DNA of 64,000 bases from Glycine soja (taxonomy: Eukaryota > Streptophyta > Magnoliopsida > Fabales > Fabaceae): assembly GCF_004193775.1 (NCBI RefSeq), contig NC_041016.1, forward strand, positions 40,152,522 to 40,216,521. The letters run 5' to 3'. Every line of letters begins with the position of its first letter. Position 1 is the first letter of the stretch. The position numbers and the translations under genes were made by a program. The notes below the pieces were generated by a model. The model saw nothing but the letters and a program-made list of their open reading frames with translations. It was not told where the DNA came from and made no database searches. Shown here piece by piece: positions 45,490 through 57,037 of this stretch.

Positions 45490-45720
45490 GTGGTTCCCAT
45501 GTGTGGCTCCATTCCCAAGGTGTCGTTTATGGTGGAGTGGAAGCAAAGGCTGGTGTTGGTGAGCCCGCGGAGGACGATGGCATGTCCGCACCTCGCCACG
45601 GCATAGAAGTTGTTGTGGATCTGTCGGAAGCTGCAAGGGATGTACGAGGAGGTAGAGGTGTCATTGTTGGTGGCGCATCGGCGGATCTGGCCGTCACTTG
45701 GGTGTTTATTTGAGGGCTAC
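45490..45720 (-). other. Open frame interrupted by the hAT insertion
   Basis: The minus strand is open with no stop from about 45720, reading SYIPCSFRQIHNNFYAVARC, GHAIVLRGLTNTSLCFHSTI, up to MGTT at the hAT target site. Counting one copy of the target duplication, it continues in the same phase at 42141 to a stop near 42060, about 104 codons in all. GC content and residue composition look coding, but I do not recognise the family. Probably a further gene fragment carried by the CACTA element. Confidence 0.45.
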
Positions 45721-46187
45721 AACGGAGATCTTTGTACTCTCACTAGAACCTTTATAGCTGAGTGAAAATGGTCTCACTGAAAGATAGAGTGAGCGGAGGC
45801 AAAGAGGCAAAAATAAAAAACTGGTCCTTGTTCAAAGACGATTTTTAAAAATAACTCTCTTTGAATAATTGATATCGACGACGATCTTAATTAAAAATCA
45901 TCATTGTTTTATGGTTTCAACTATACAAGAATGGTTTTCATGAAAACCGTTTTTGAAGTGTTTCTTATATTTACAAAAATGCCATCACTTTAAAAAATGA
46001 TGACAATTTTAAGGGAACTGTGGTTGAATTTGTGTCGTTAAAGCTAATTTTTTTAGTAGTGATTGAAAAAAGAACAAACCAAAATGAAATTTTTTACACT
46101 TAATATTTTTTAAGACATATCCTCAATTAAAATATATAATTAATTATCTTCAATTTTAATTTATTATGTATAGATACTTAATATAAA

Positions 46188-47104
46188 GGGTAAATAGTTA
46201 CTTTTGTTTTTATATGTGTAATTCGTTGATAAATGCGTCCCTAAAAGATGAAATTGTAAAATTTAATCTTCGAAAGTGTAAAAAGTGTAACAAATTTATC
46301 CGACTATTAACTTCTGTCTGTCACCGTTAATAAAATAGTCTACATGACACAGAAGGATGAATTTGTCACTGAAATGATTGCTAATATGGTCATGCTGACT
46401 AGATTGGACGAAAATGTCAATAAGATATCATTTTTTTGATGTAAAGGTCGCTAATTTTTTGTTGGACGAAAATGTTAATATTTTTTTATTGGAAGAAAAT
46501 GTCAACAATTTTTTAACCTAAACGTCAGTACGTTCCATTGGACCAAAATGTCAATAAGTTATCATTATTGAACGAAAATATCAGTAATTGTTTATTGGAC
46601 CTAAATATCAGTATATTTATATTAGACTAATTTGTTAGACCCAAAATTTGGTTTCGTTTAAGGATAAAATATAATTTTAGGGTAAATTTTCACTATTTTT
46701 TATTGTTACAATCATAATATTACAATAATCACTTAAAAAATATATTGGTAAACATAATTTAAAACAAACATAATAATAACGATAATATTGATTATCAACC
46801 ATAATTTATCTGTCATAATAAAAATTATCCAAAATAAACATTGTAACAATGTATTAATCATTACAAAATTTTCCAAATTATAATAATTAGTCACAATATA
46901 CTATAAACAAAAAATAAATATATTTCATATTTCACTTTTTTGAATCTTAGTTATTTTATTAATGGTGACGGACGAAAGTTAACAACCGGATGTATTTATT
47001 TATTGCACTTTAACAATTTTGTAAACTAAATTTTATATTTTCATCTTTTAAATACGCATTTGTCACTGAATTACATATTAAAAGACAAAAGTGAGTATTT
47101 ATCT
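46188..47104. mobile_element. MULE-like MITE with about 150-bp inverted arms
   Basis: 46188-46345 and 46940-47104 are imperfect inverted repeats (gataaatgcgtccctaaaagatgaaa versus its complement near 47030-47060; ctgtctgtcaccgttaataaaat versus attttattaatggtgacggacg). Ends read gggtaaatagttacttttgt and its counterpart acaaaagtgagtatttatc. A third, diverged copy of the right arm lies at about 47250-47363. Target duplications could not be fixed. Confidence 0.65.
46403..46625 (+). repeat. Degenerate minisatellite
   Basis: Six or seven diverged copies of a phrase like ttggacgaaaatgtcaataa spaced by T-rich filler of variable length, inside the MITE at 46188-47104. Confidence 0.65.
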
Positions 47105-47358
47105 TATTCCTATTCCTAGAGTGTGAGAAGACGAAAAATTAAGAAAATATTATATGACAACTATATCCCTTTGTTGGCAATTAAAGACGACCGCGTTGAC
47201 AATTATTTTAGTGACTAATTCGTCTATTTGTGTCATATATGTTATCTTATTAAAGATAACGAAAGTTAATAACGAGATATATTTATTATATTTTTTAACT
47301 AATTTTATATTTTCATTTTTTAAAGACACATTTATCCGAGAATTATAATAAACAAAAG

Positions 47359-47540
47359 TAATTATTCATCTTAGTACGAATATAGACATGCACTTAATGG
47401 AACTCGTGGAGTCAAAGATTTAGAATATATAATTCCCACGCGTAAGGCGTAATTATTCATCTTAGTACGAATATAGACATGCACTTAATGGAACTCGTGG
47501 AGTCAAAGATTTAGAATATATAATTCCCACGCGTAAGGCG
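47359..47540 (+). repeat. Perfect 91-bp tandem duplication upstream of the UGT gene
   Basis: 47359-47449 and 47450-47540 are identical base for base. Each copy contains a gtcaaag, an atatataa and a cccacgcgtaagg with a CGCG core. The second copy ends 74 bp upstream of the TATA box. Perfect identity in an otherwise diverged region points to a very recent event that doubles any promoter elements it contains. Confidence 0.97.
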
Positions 47541-47614
47541 AGGAGTGGACATAAAAACAAAACCAGCATTCTCGAATTTAACACGAAGTTTTCCTCGTAC
47601 TCATTGTTACATTC

Positions 47615-47621
47615 TATAAAT
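47615..47621 (+). promoter_or_regulatory. Likely TATA box of the UGT gene
   Basis: tataaat, 97 bp before the start codon, with transcription expected around 47645-47650. It stands directly downstream of the duplicated 91-bp block. Confidence 0.65.
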
Positions 47622-47717
47622 CAAGTTCGATACAACCCCATCGCAAAATCAGTGTGCAAGCATTCCAATCGCTCCCAAAATCTTTTCTAATTTGTTCATA
47701 ACTCAATAATTCTCATC

Positions 47718-49647
47718 ATGGGCTCCTTGATTGTTCCAGGTGAACATGATCACAAACTAAAGCTTGTTTCTCTTCCCTTTGTATCAACCAGTCACCTCAT
47801 TCCCGTAGTAGACATAGCTAGGCTCTTTGCCATTCATGGTGTTGATGTCACCATAATCACCACCACAGCCACTGCCGCCATTTTCCAAAGCTCTATCGAT
47901 CGCGACCGTGACCGCGGCCACGCTATTAGAACCCACGTTGTCAAGTTCCCATGTGAACAAGTTGGGTTGCCAGAAGGAGTAGAGAGCTTCAACTCCAACA
48001 CTCCTCGGGATTTGGTCCCCAAAATCTACCAGGGACTCACCATTCTCCAAGACCAATACCAACAACTCTTCCATGACTTGCAGCCTGATTTCTTGTTCAC
48101 CGACATGTTCTACCCCTGGACTGTGGATGCTGCTGCTAAGTTGGGAATTCCACGGCTCATTTATGTTAGTGGAGGTTACCTTGCTCACTCTTCTCAGAAC
48201 ACAATTGAACAATTCTCACCTCACACCAAGGTACTGCTGGATTACATGACAAGCAAGAGGATATTCTCATATTCTATTCTTTTTCATATTCGACAGAGGT
48301 AGAATTTCCAATTATTATTTATTAAAGTATACAATTAGTAAGAAATTAGTTACACTTGTTTAGTCCAAAAACTATATGAATATGACATCTGAGAATTATT
48401 CTCTCTATTTGTCTTATGCATATAATTTGTATCCCTCTCATCCTCTGATTACAAACACCTATTTTTTGTAGAGTAATCGTTACTAGGCAATCAAACATAA
48501 TTTCTTTAATATAATGTACTGAATGCTTAGAATAATATTTTAAAGGCTAAAAAAGTTGGGACTTATTCTTTATTACAATACTCAATGTTTAGTATCATAT
48601 TTTTAGAGACCAAATTAAATACTTTTCATTTTTCTGATTAAGTAACTGTTACAGGTAGATTCGGATACTGAGAGTTTTCTGCTTCCTGGATTGCCCCATG
48701 AATTGAAGATGACGCGTTTGCAGTTACCGGATTGGCTTAGAGCACCGACAGGTTATACTTATTTGATGAACATGATGAAAGACTCGGAGAGAAAGAGCTA
48801 TGGATCGCTGTTGAATACTTTTTATGAGCTTGAGGGAGATTATGAGGAGCATTACAAGAAGGCCATGGGAACTAAAAGTTGGAGTGTTGGACCAGTTTCC
48901 TTTTGGGTGAACCAAGATGCTTTGGATAAGGCCGATAGAGGGCATGCCAAAGAAGAGCAAGGGGAAGGAGAAGAAGGGTGGCTCACATGGCTTGATTCCA
49001 AGACAGAGAACTCTGTTCTCTATGTGAGTTTTGGGAGCATGAACAAGTTCCCTACTCCTCAACTTGTTGAAATAGCTCATGCCCTTGAGGATTCAGACCA
49101 TGATTTCATTTGGGTGGTTAGGAAAAAGGGTGAAAGTGAAGACGGGGAAGGCAATGACTTTCTCCAAGAGTTTGATAAGAGAGTGAAAGCAAGCAACAAG
49201 GGGTATCTAATATGGGGTTGGGCACCACAACTTCTCATACTAGAGCATCATGCCATTGGAGCTGTGGTGACACACTGTGGATGGAACACAATAATCGAAA
49301 GTGTTAATGCTGGTTTGCCAATGGCTACTTGGCCTCTGTTTGCTGAGCAGTTTTACAATGAGAAGTTGCTGGCTGAGGTGCTGAGAATTGGGGTGCCAGT
49401 GGGGGCAAAGGAATGGAGGAATTGGAATGAGTTTGGAGATGAGGTGGTAAAAAGGGAAGAGATAGGAAATGCAATTGGTGTTTTGATGGGTGGTGAAGAG
49501 TCTATAGAAATGAGGAGAAGAGCAAAAGCACTTAGTGATGCTGCTAAGAAAGCTATTCAGGTTGGAGGGTCTTCTCACAACAATTTGAAAGAACTGATCC
49601 AGGAGTTGAAGTCACTCAAACTGCAGAAGGCCAACCACAAAAGTTAG
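47718..49647 (+). CDS. UDP-glycosyltransferase, UGT73 family, soyasaponin-transferase-like
   Basis: Exon 1 is 47718-48230 (171 codons). The intron 48231-48654 has gtactg and acag borders. Exon 2 is 48655-49647 (330 codons plus stop), for 501 residues, full family length. The catalytic His26 (STSHLIP) and its Asp129 partner (FTDMFYPW) are present. The 44-residue PSPG sugar-nucleotide box spans 360-403 (WAPQLLILEHHAIGAVVTHC, then HCGWNT, to FAEQ). Overall it is very close to soybean soyasapogenol B glucuronide galactosyltransferase as I recall that protein, but the last PSPG residue is Gln, which usually indicates UDP-glucose, where the galactosyltransferase has His. Cytosolic; acceptor unknown, a triterpene glycoside being a reasonable guess. 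Poly(A) signal-like aataaaag near 49776. Confidence 0.95.
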
Positions 49648-49799
49648 GCCAACTCTTGGGGATAATTGCAATCAATTCAGGACATAGCACTGTGATTCTA
49701 AATAAGTGACATGCCTCATTCAAAAATAGTGTGAAATATAATAGTATTGTTACCTAGTAATTGTACTACTTATGAAATAAAAGAATTCTAAGTGTTTGT

Positions 49800-50917
49800 A
49801 TGTTTTTGGTTAAATTAGAGTAGTGTGATCCAATGATTTGAAAGATTTTGCAACTGGACACTTCTTTCTGTAATCATGTTATTAGTGTCAACATAATTAG
49901 GTAAATCTTTGATTTATTGCTTTTCCTATAATTTGTCTACAGTATTCTCTGATTTATTTGCTGCATTTATTTCATTAATTGACAGATGTGAATAGCTGTA
50001 AATTAGTAATTGGGCAAAGTTTTCTTGTATAGTGATAGGCAAAGTTTCCTTGTATGAAGTTAGAGATTATTATTTAATGAGATTCTCTCCATCATGAGAG
50101 GCATTCAACTAATTTAGATATGGTACAGTGCTTCAGCTCTAAAACCTAAAAGCTTGCGTCTCTCATTCTTCTCTTGGAGCTTTCACATCTTGTTTGAACT
50201 CTCAAACCCAAATTTTATTTGGGTTCTTGTTATGTGTTTAGATTCTTGAAATCTTGTTTGGTGGGAATGCGTTCCTTTCGGTTAACTATGTATGGAGAAA
50301 AATTCCATTGATTCAATGGGAAGAGTTATTTTAGTTGGGAGTTTCAATTCAAAATATTTTTGGAAGAGAAGAAATTGTTGGGGGCATTTTCGATAGGAAT
50401 CAAGAGTTTTAATTAGATACCTCTTAGTATTTCGAGAGATTAATTTGTTTATTGTCATAGCATGAACCAAAATCAGTTCTCATAAATTGAATTTCGGACC
50501 ATTTTAACTACTTGCTCTTTTTACATTTTAAATTCCCTCTTAACTTCCTAAACTCAAATCTCATTTTAATTTTAAATTCCTCTTGTTTTAATTCTATTTA
50601 ATTAGCAATAATTATTTTGTCAAACGCAAAATCCTTGTCAAAAGAACATTTTATTACTTGATGAAACCTTACACTTATGGTTTTTGTCTTTCAACTTTTT
50701 GACGCCATTGTCAAGGATCAAACCTGCAAGTGTACGTTGTTGTTAAGTGATAAATCGTTGTTTTCGTTGGAATGTTACATTTGGCAAAGTAATTATTGTT
50801 AACTAAATGAAATTAAAATGAAAAATTAAAATTAAAATGAACACTGTGTTGGGGGAATTCAAAGTTTAGAATTTAAATTGAAAAAGAGCGTGTAATTGAA
50901 ATAGGCTCAAATTCAAT
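49800..50917. other. Intergenic region after the UGT gene
   Basis: AT-rich with no recognisable gene or repeat boundary. Confidence 0.5.
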
Positions 50918-51190
50918 TAAACAAGGAAACAAAAAATGTGAAAAGAAAGAACAAGATATGCATCACAAACAATGATGTTTAATAAGCCTTAAGGATCACC
51001 ACAAGAATGGAATAATTCTTGATAAGATCAAATGGTTCAGGAAAAAATCCTAGCAGAGACAATTCTCATGCTTTAATGACAAAAGTCCTTTGTCTATTCA
51101 CTTTAAAAATGATTTATACAAATTAGTTCTCATGCATTTGATAAAAAAATAGAAGAAAAATAAAATCTCAACATTGTAAACATAACTAAA
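50918..51190 (-). repeat. Inverted copy of the LTR segment at 56521-56806
   Basis: About 275 bp (aacaaggaaacaaaaaatgtg ... cattgtaaacataactaaaat) that match the reverse complement of 56521-56806 with few differences. It probably is a broken LTR of the same gypsy family in opposite orientation. Together the two copies enclose the MULE. Confidence 0.8.
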
Positions 51191-51692
51191 ATGCCTTAGT
51201 GGTTAAGTGAGACATGATTAGGCTTGAGGTCTAGGCCTAAAATCTAGCTACAAACACTTTATTATTATTAAATGCCTAAGTCAATTATTGTCTTGTGTTC
51301 TCACTCCAAGCAAGCAATACACGTGACTAGTCACTATATGAAAAAATATCAGGGAGCCAAGACCCTCTATTCAGAGACACTCCAAATGAGTTAGTTTCTC
51401 ATTGTGAACCATAGGAGCATTCATGGATCTCACTTTGTTGAAGAATTGAAGCATCAACATTTGGGCTTACAAATGAATGATAGTAGAAAAAGAATCATTT
51501 TTCTAATTAATGGAGGAAGGAAGAAATCAAAACAGAGAAGGAAAGAAAAAAAAAGTAGAAAGGGGAGGGGAAGCACAAGCACCCTGTACCAAATTAAAAT
51601 TAATGATTTTTGAAGATTATCTAATTTGCATGTATTAAATGCTAAATGTAAACAAAATAAAAAGATAGCTTGCACAAGTAACATCAGATATT

Positions 51693-54600
51693 GGCTTTTT
51701 TAGCAATTAGGGTAAAATTTTACCCAATTTTTCAATTGGGAGTATATTTTAAAAAATTACCCAAAACGGGGTAAGTCATAATAGGTGTTACGACTTCTAA
51801 CTCAGAAGTCGTAACACCTGTTATGACTTTTATTTATTTATTTATTTATTTAACTGAAGTTGTAAAATTATTTACGATTTCAGTTCAAATGTTATTTTTT
51901 TATGACTTTAAAGTGGTAACTTTTTTCTTAAACTGAAGTCGTAAAATTATTTACGACTTCATTGATTTAAGATTTTCTTTTGGCTTTATGACTTTAAAGT
52001 CGTAAAACCTTTTTTTTCTTTTTTTTTAATTTTTTAAAAGTTTACGACTTCAAAGATGTAAACATACTTTTTTTTTAAAAAAAACTACTTTTTTTTATTC
52101 GTGCACCTGTTTTTGTTTTGTTAACCTGTTTTTTTTTCTTTTCGTAAATCTATTTTTTCTTTTGAATGTACAATTGTTTACGGCTTTATTTTTATTTTAA
52201 ATAAAAAAATTAAAAATATATATATTTAAATATATAATAAATAATATTAAGTTGACTTACTTATTAGTATTTTTTATGATTTTATTTGATATGTTATTAT
52301 TTTATTTTAATATTTTATTATTTAAAACATGTTATATATATATATATATATTTATTTATTTTTAATATAGTTTACTTTAAATATTTTTTATTTAAAGTTT
52401 AAATAATCTATCAATAAAAGTACATAAAAAAATTAAAATGAGATATTAAAAATTTGAAAGACTTTAATTTAAAAATTGATTATATTCAAATAAAAATTAC
52501 ATATTCGTTAAACTAATAACGAGACGATGTCCAGCAACGAGTTCTTCTAGATATGCGTATCAATCTCTCATCTTGTTGGACTGGATTTGTCTGTGTTTGT
52601 TGTCCTCTTGGTCTACGGCCTCTACCTCCTCTTGTTCTAGGATGCTCACGTGTAATTATATGTTATTGTTGAGGAACATGATCACCACTGTTGTCATCAT
52701 CATCATCATCATCACCATCACCATCATCATCGTCATTGTCATCATTGTTATTGTTGTTATCCTCATCCTTATCTTCGTGACCCATGTCACGTATTTGAGT
52801 GGGTAACAAGAACTCGATGGTGCTAGATTATATGCAGATGGTGGACTGTTGAAAGTGGTGGCAAACATTTATGAGGAGTCATAAAAAACATTTGAGGTAG
52901 AAGAGAGTTGAAATGAGTATTGAGGTATATATGATGAGAACCCTAGTGGTTGAAAACTTTGTTGACATCCTTGAGATGCATGACCAGAAAAACTTGTTGA
53001 TTGATATTGTGCTTGTGATGGATGATGTTGGGACATAAATCCAGGAACATGCACTAGAGGTATATTGGGTTCTGCATATGATTGATGTTAGTGATGACCA
53101 GGATAATAATGTGATTCAAATTTACAAAGTTAGAAATAACAATGAATAATAATATCAAGAATGATTAAAATTGTAGAGTAGATTTACAACCTCAGTAGAT
53201 ACTGCTCCTTCACGCGATATATATCGTCTAGTTCGACGTATATATCATTGCATGTATTCTGAATTTTCATGTAAAAGACCTTGGTCTATTTCACCATGAA
53301 CAATATAATTATTCCAATGATTCCATTTGACAATCCAGTGACGATGATGGTGAGACCAAAAAATATCTGTTCTTCCTCTCATATATATGTCATGGAGTTG
53401 ATCTAGGTTTGATGGATCATTTGGAATAATTTGTCGTAGTCCAAATTGTCTCATGACCCTGTCTATTGGATGTCATTCCATAATTGTAAAACATATGAGA
53501 GGGACTTTTGCCCGAACAATCATTGATACCTCTACATCATTAATTAATGGCCTTATTTCTTGTGTCATAAGGAGTCCATAAGAACTGCAACACATGCATT
53601 ATTATTGTAACATATTTATAATCGAATAGGAAACTGGAAAAAATAGTTAATTCATGAAAATTAAAAAATGAACCTCATTAATATGTAGTCTATCAAATAT
53701 GATATGTATCAATCTCACTAAATTGGTGAGAATATTTATTTCGGTCCTTGGATGAGACTACCTTTCTGCAAGAGGAAATCTGAGTCCTTCTTGTACTTCT
53801 TCTATGGATAGGTTATCTATCTTTGGGGTAATACATTTAATGCGGTCCCACGCCCATGACTATAGCAACAACAAACATCCACCGATTTCTGTTTGGTCCG
53901 ACTTCATAGCCCGATCTAGAGCTCGAAAAAGGGATGCTAATACTGCTGCACCCCAACTGTAATGACTTGCCTCAGTTAAATTTGATAATAAAAGAAGATA
54001 CATAAAATGAACTCTTGCACCTAGACAACCGCCTATAATCATCATGATATGAGATCTAGCATGCTGTGCAATGACAACATCATCAGCATCAACGGGAAGT
54101 TGCTGAAAATTTTGCCGCAACCAAGTTAGGTAAATCATTTTACCCTTTACATACTTATCAAGTGGAGTTTCTCCTAGTAATGTCTAACAAGCAACACGTA
54201 CATCACTGGTGATGAAATTGGTTACTGGCAATCCATCAATCTTCAAGCCCAACTGTAGGACCACATCCTGTAAAGTAATGGTTGCCTCTCCATGTAAAAA
54301 ATGAAATGTGTGCGTCTCTGTTCTCCAACATTCAACCAACGCACTAACCAAATGCTGGTTAAATAATAAAACATTAAAATAAAATAATAACATATCAAAT
54401 AAAATCATAAAAAAATATACTAATAAATAAGTCAGCTTAATATTATTTATTATATATTTAAATATATTTTTTAAAATTTTTTTATATTTAAAATAAAAAT
54501 AAAACCGTAAACAATTGTAAATTTAAAAGAAAAAAAAATTACGAAAAGAAAAAAACAGGTTAACAAAACAAAAACAGGTGTACGAATAAAAAAATAGTTC

Positions 54601-54973
54601 TTTTTTTTTTAAAAAAAAAAGTAGGTTTACAACTTCAAAGTCGTAAACCTTTAAAAAATAAAAAAAAAAGTTTTTATGACTTGAAAGTCGTAAAACAAAA
54701 AAATCTTAAATTAATGAAATCGTAAATAATTTTACGACTTCGATTTAAAAAAAATTACGACTTTAAAGTCGGGAAAAAAATAACATTTGAACTGAAGTCG
54801 TAAATAATTTTACGACTTCAGTCAAAAAAATAAAAAGTTGTAACATGTGTTACGACTTCTGAGTTAGAAGTCAGAACACCTGTTACGACTTACCCCGTTT
54901 TGGATAATTTTTTAAAATATACCATCGATTAGAAAATTAGGTAAAATTTTACCCCTAATTGATAAAAAAAGCC
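51693..54973 (-). mobile_element. Mutator-like element with 0.6-kb terminal inverted repeats
   Basis: Left TIR 51693-52325 and right TIR about 54359-54973 start ggcttttttag / ggcttttttta read inward and match over more than 600 bp. They contain repeated gaagtcgtaaa / tttacgacttc palindromes. A 9-bp target duplication, the MULE size, flanks it: tcagatatt (51684-51692) and tcagatgtt (54974-54982), one mismatch. The interior holds a plant-mobile-domain gene instead of a MURA transposase, so the element was non-autonomous. Confidence 0.9.
52513..54408 (-). pseudogene. Plant mobile domain (MAIN/PMD-like) protein gene in the MULE
   Basis: Minus strand. Near 54330 it reads WRTETHTFHFLHGEATITLQ, DVVLQLGLKIDGLPV; near 54130 IYLTWLRQNFQQLPVDADDV, IGGCLGARVHFMYLLLL, YSWGAAVLASLFRALDRA; near 53450 LRQFGLRQIIPNDPSNLDQL, then an Arg-rich end (TRGGRGRRPRGQQTQ) closing at 52513. 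This is the aminotransferase-like plant mobile domain shared by MAIN/MAIL proteins and transposon passengers. A TAG at about 54185 and a TAA near 52665 interrupt the frame, and introns separate the blocks. The Asp-rich tail is encoded by a CAT/ATC microsatellite (52690-52765). The start lies in or at the right TIR and is unclear. Confidence 0.85.
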
Positions 54974-54982
54974 TCAGATGTT

Positions 54983-56520
54983 ATTATGTGGTGTTTTGAT
55001 ATTAATAAACATTAAATTCCTAAACTTTTTAATTCTAGTGACATGAAATTGATTTGTTCTTTAGAGAAAAAAAACAAGCATACCAAACAACGATGAGAAT
55101 TAGGACTGCCAAAAGATCGAGAACAAAACACATTTAACTAGCATTATTCTAAAATGGCAAAGTGTAATAACAAGTTTTACAAATTATAACGTTAAGAAAT
55201 GAAAAAAGTAACATAAATATTCAATTAATCAACATAAAATCGCAACATAGGCCCCCTAAACTCTTGCAATGAGCTTAAAATGTCAAGGAAGATAGTCTGA
55301 TTTGTTATCCCATGTAAATTACTAGCCTAACAAAATGAATCTTAGCTTCTCATTTTACATATTTTTACTTGAAAAGCAAGCAAAATATTTTGTTTTATGA
55401 TATATAGTTCCAAAGAGAAAAAATGTGTCTCCAATGAATCAGGTGAATTCTTCGATAGCAATTTCAAGTATTTCATGGCTTCAAACAATGAATCTTCAAC
55501 CTAATAAAAGAGAAAATTGCACAATGAACAATACAATATCAGCTTTAGCAATTACAATAATAACTCTAGGCATAATTTCTAGGAAATTTATCAATAAATT
55601 ACATTGTTAATCAGATTGTCTTTGATATAAACCAAATAACGAACTACATTGGTTTTGTTAATACATGTAGAGTAATGAAACTGTGAATGTTGTCTTAGGA
55701 TTCAACATGGCATTTTAAACCTTTTTCATTGAACAAGATTGGAAAAAATCCTTGAAGAAACAGAAACAACAATTTTAGCCAAAATTGTGTATTCGTCCAA
55801 ATTGCTAGAACACAAATTCCAAAGCAAGTTCAACGCATAAGAGGATCCTTCCGTTTGTAAACGTAGGTTGGTGACACATGAACGATAACCCAAACATAGG
55901 CATAATGAATCTCTTGTTCACACATACACGTACACCAACGACAAAACCACCAAAACTCTATCTCTCTTTCTCTCTTTTCTACACACGCATGCATACACAT
56001 CCAGCCAAACTATCATAATGACATGATGTGTATACCAGCCAAGATGTGTATTAGAATGTCCAACCAAAAAGTTTGATCCTTAAAGAAGATTTTGAATTTA
56101 ATTTTGTGCATGAAAAAAATTTAATTGAAGATCCTATTAAAGATAATCAATTAGTTTTTTAACAAAAATTAATTATGACAAAATTGGTGTGTACTTCACC
56201 CTAATTGTTGGGAAGTTTCACATCATCTATTTCAATTCTTAAAATACAATTTATATATTTGTTTGACAACTTCACTAAATGTTAATTAGTTTTAAGATGA
56301 AATATTCTAAAATATTATTTGAGCTTATAATTCATCCTAATAAATTGTGTATTGTAGTAGGCCCACCTGTTTTACATCTATTGAGGGAGGGTGTTCATAA
56401 GTTTCACATTACTTCCTTCAATTTTTGGAATGTAACTTATATATTTATACGACAACTTCACTTAATGCTAGAACTTGTAATAACACAAGGGTAATTGTTG
56501 TTTATTGTCATCGTATTAAA
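54983..56520. other. AT-rich spacer, no gene seen
   Basis: No coding or RNA gene recognised. Short phrases around 56200-56290 and 56390-56470 are near-duplicates (gtttcacat...tattt..acaacttcact.aatg), a partial tandem duplication of about 185-bp period. Confidence 0.45.
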
Positions 56521-57023
56521 TTTTAGTTATGCTTACAATGTTGAGATTTTATTTTTCTTCTATTTTCTACCAAATGCATGAGAACTAATTTGTATAAATC
56601 ATTTTTAAAGTGAATAGACAAAGGACTTTTGTCATTAAAGCATGAGAATTGTCTCTGCTAGGATTTTTTCTTAAACCATTTGATATTATCAAGAATTGTT
56701 CAATTCTTGTGGCGATCCTTAAGCCTTATTAAACATCATTGTTTGTGATGCATATCTTGTTCTTCCTTTTCATATTTTTTGTTTCCTTGTTTAATTTCCA
56801 CATTGTTAATTTTGTAATTCTATTTGAATTCCTTATTTGCATATCTCTCGTTTTACTTATCTTTTTTCAGTATTTCTTGTGCCTAAATTGCGTTTTAGAA
56901 TGTCCCTTTTCACCTCATTTTGGAATTGTTCCAATATGAGTTCTATAGGCCGAGAAACATATAAAAGTTAATGATACGTAAATTTTAACCTAGAAATGAA
57001 GCAAGGTAGGGGGATTTAAATCA
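56521..57023 (+). repeat. Partial 5' LTR of a gypsy element
   Basis: The sequence immediately before a tRNA-Met primer site (tggtatcagagc at 57026-57037) ends ...aaatca at 57023. Its upstream part matches the inverted copy at 50918-51190. The true left boundary was not fixed. Confidence 0.6.
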
Positions 57024-57025
57024 TT

Positions 57026-57037
57026 TGGTATCAGAGC
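57026..57037 (+). other. Primer-binding site of the plus-strand gypsy element
   Basis: tggtatcagagc, exact match to the initiator tRNA-Met primer site usual in plant chromoviruses and copia elements. Confidence 0.85.

Larger units (their letters stand above)
36764..46061 (+). mobile_element. 9.3-kb CACTA-type transposon with captured DNA and a nested hAT element
   Basis: The left end CATTACTGCACAAAGAAGC pairs with the right end, which reads inward CACTACTAAAAAAATTAGC; both continue with TTYAACGAC. Three-base direct repeats att flank it (36761-36763 and 46062-46064), the CACTA target-site size. Subterminal repeats (gatggttct, aagacagttctta, ccatc/gatgg hairpin pairs) crowd 36790-37060 and 45830-46030. 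No CACTA transposase was seen. The cargo is a chloroplast ndhA piece, a MITE, a peroxidase fragment, unidentified exon-like sequence and a complete hAT element. The T in the left CATTA would probably disable that end. Confidence 0.85.

Noticed and set aside
45173..45636. Arg/Gly-rich and Pro/Ser-rich frames on both strands
   Set aside because: Produced by a gga/gag-rich stretch in the hAT 5' region; no recognisable protein.
51404..51684. Lys/Arg-rich plus-strand frame and its antisense hydrophobic frame
   Set aside because: Purine-rich simple sequence next to the MULE; no homology.
52656..52868. Methionine-rich frame
   Set aside because: A reading-frame artefact of the CAT/ATC microsatellite; the correct frame gives the Asp-rich tail of the PMD protein.
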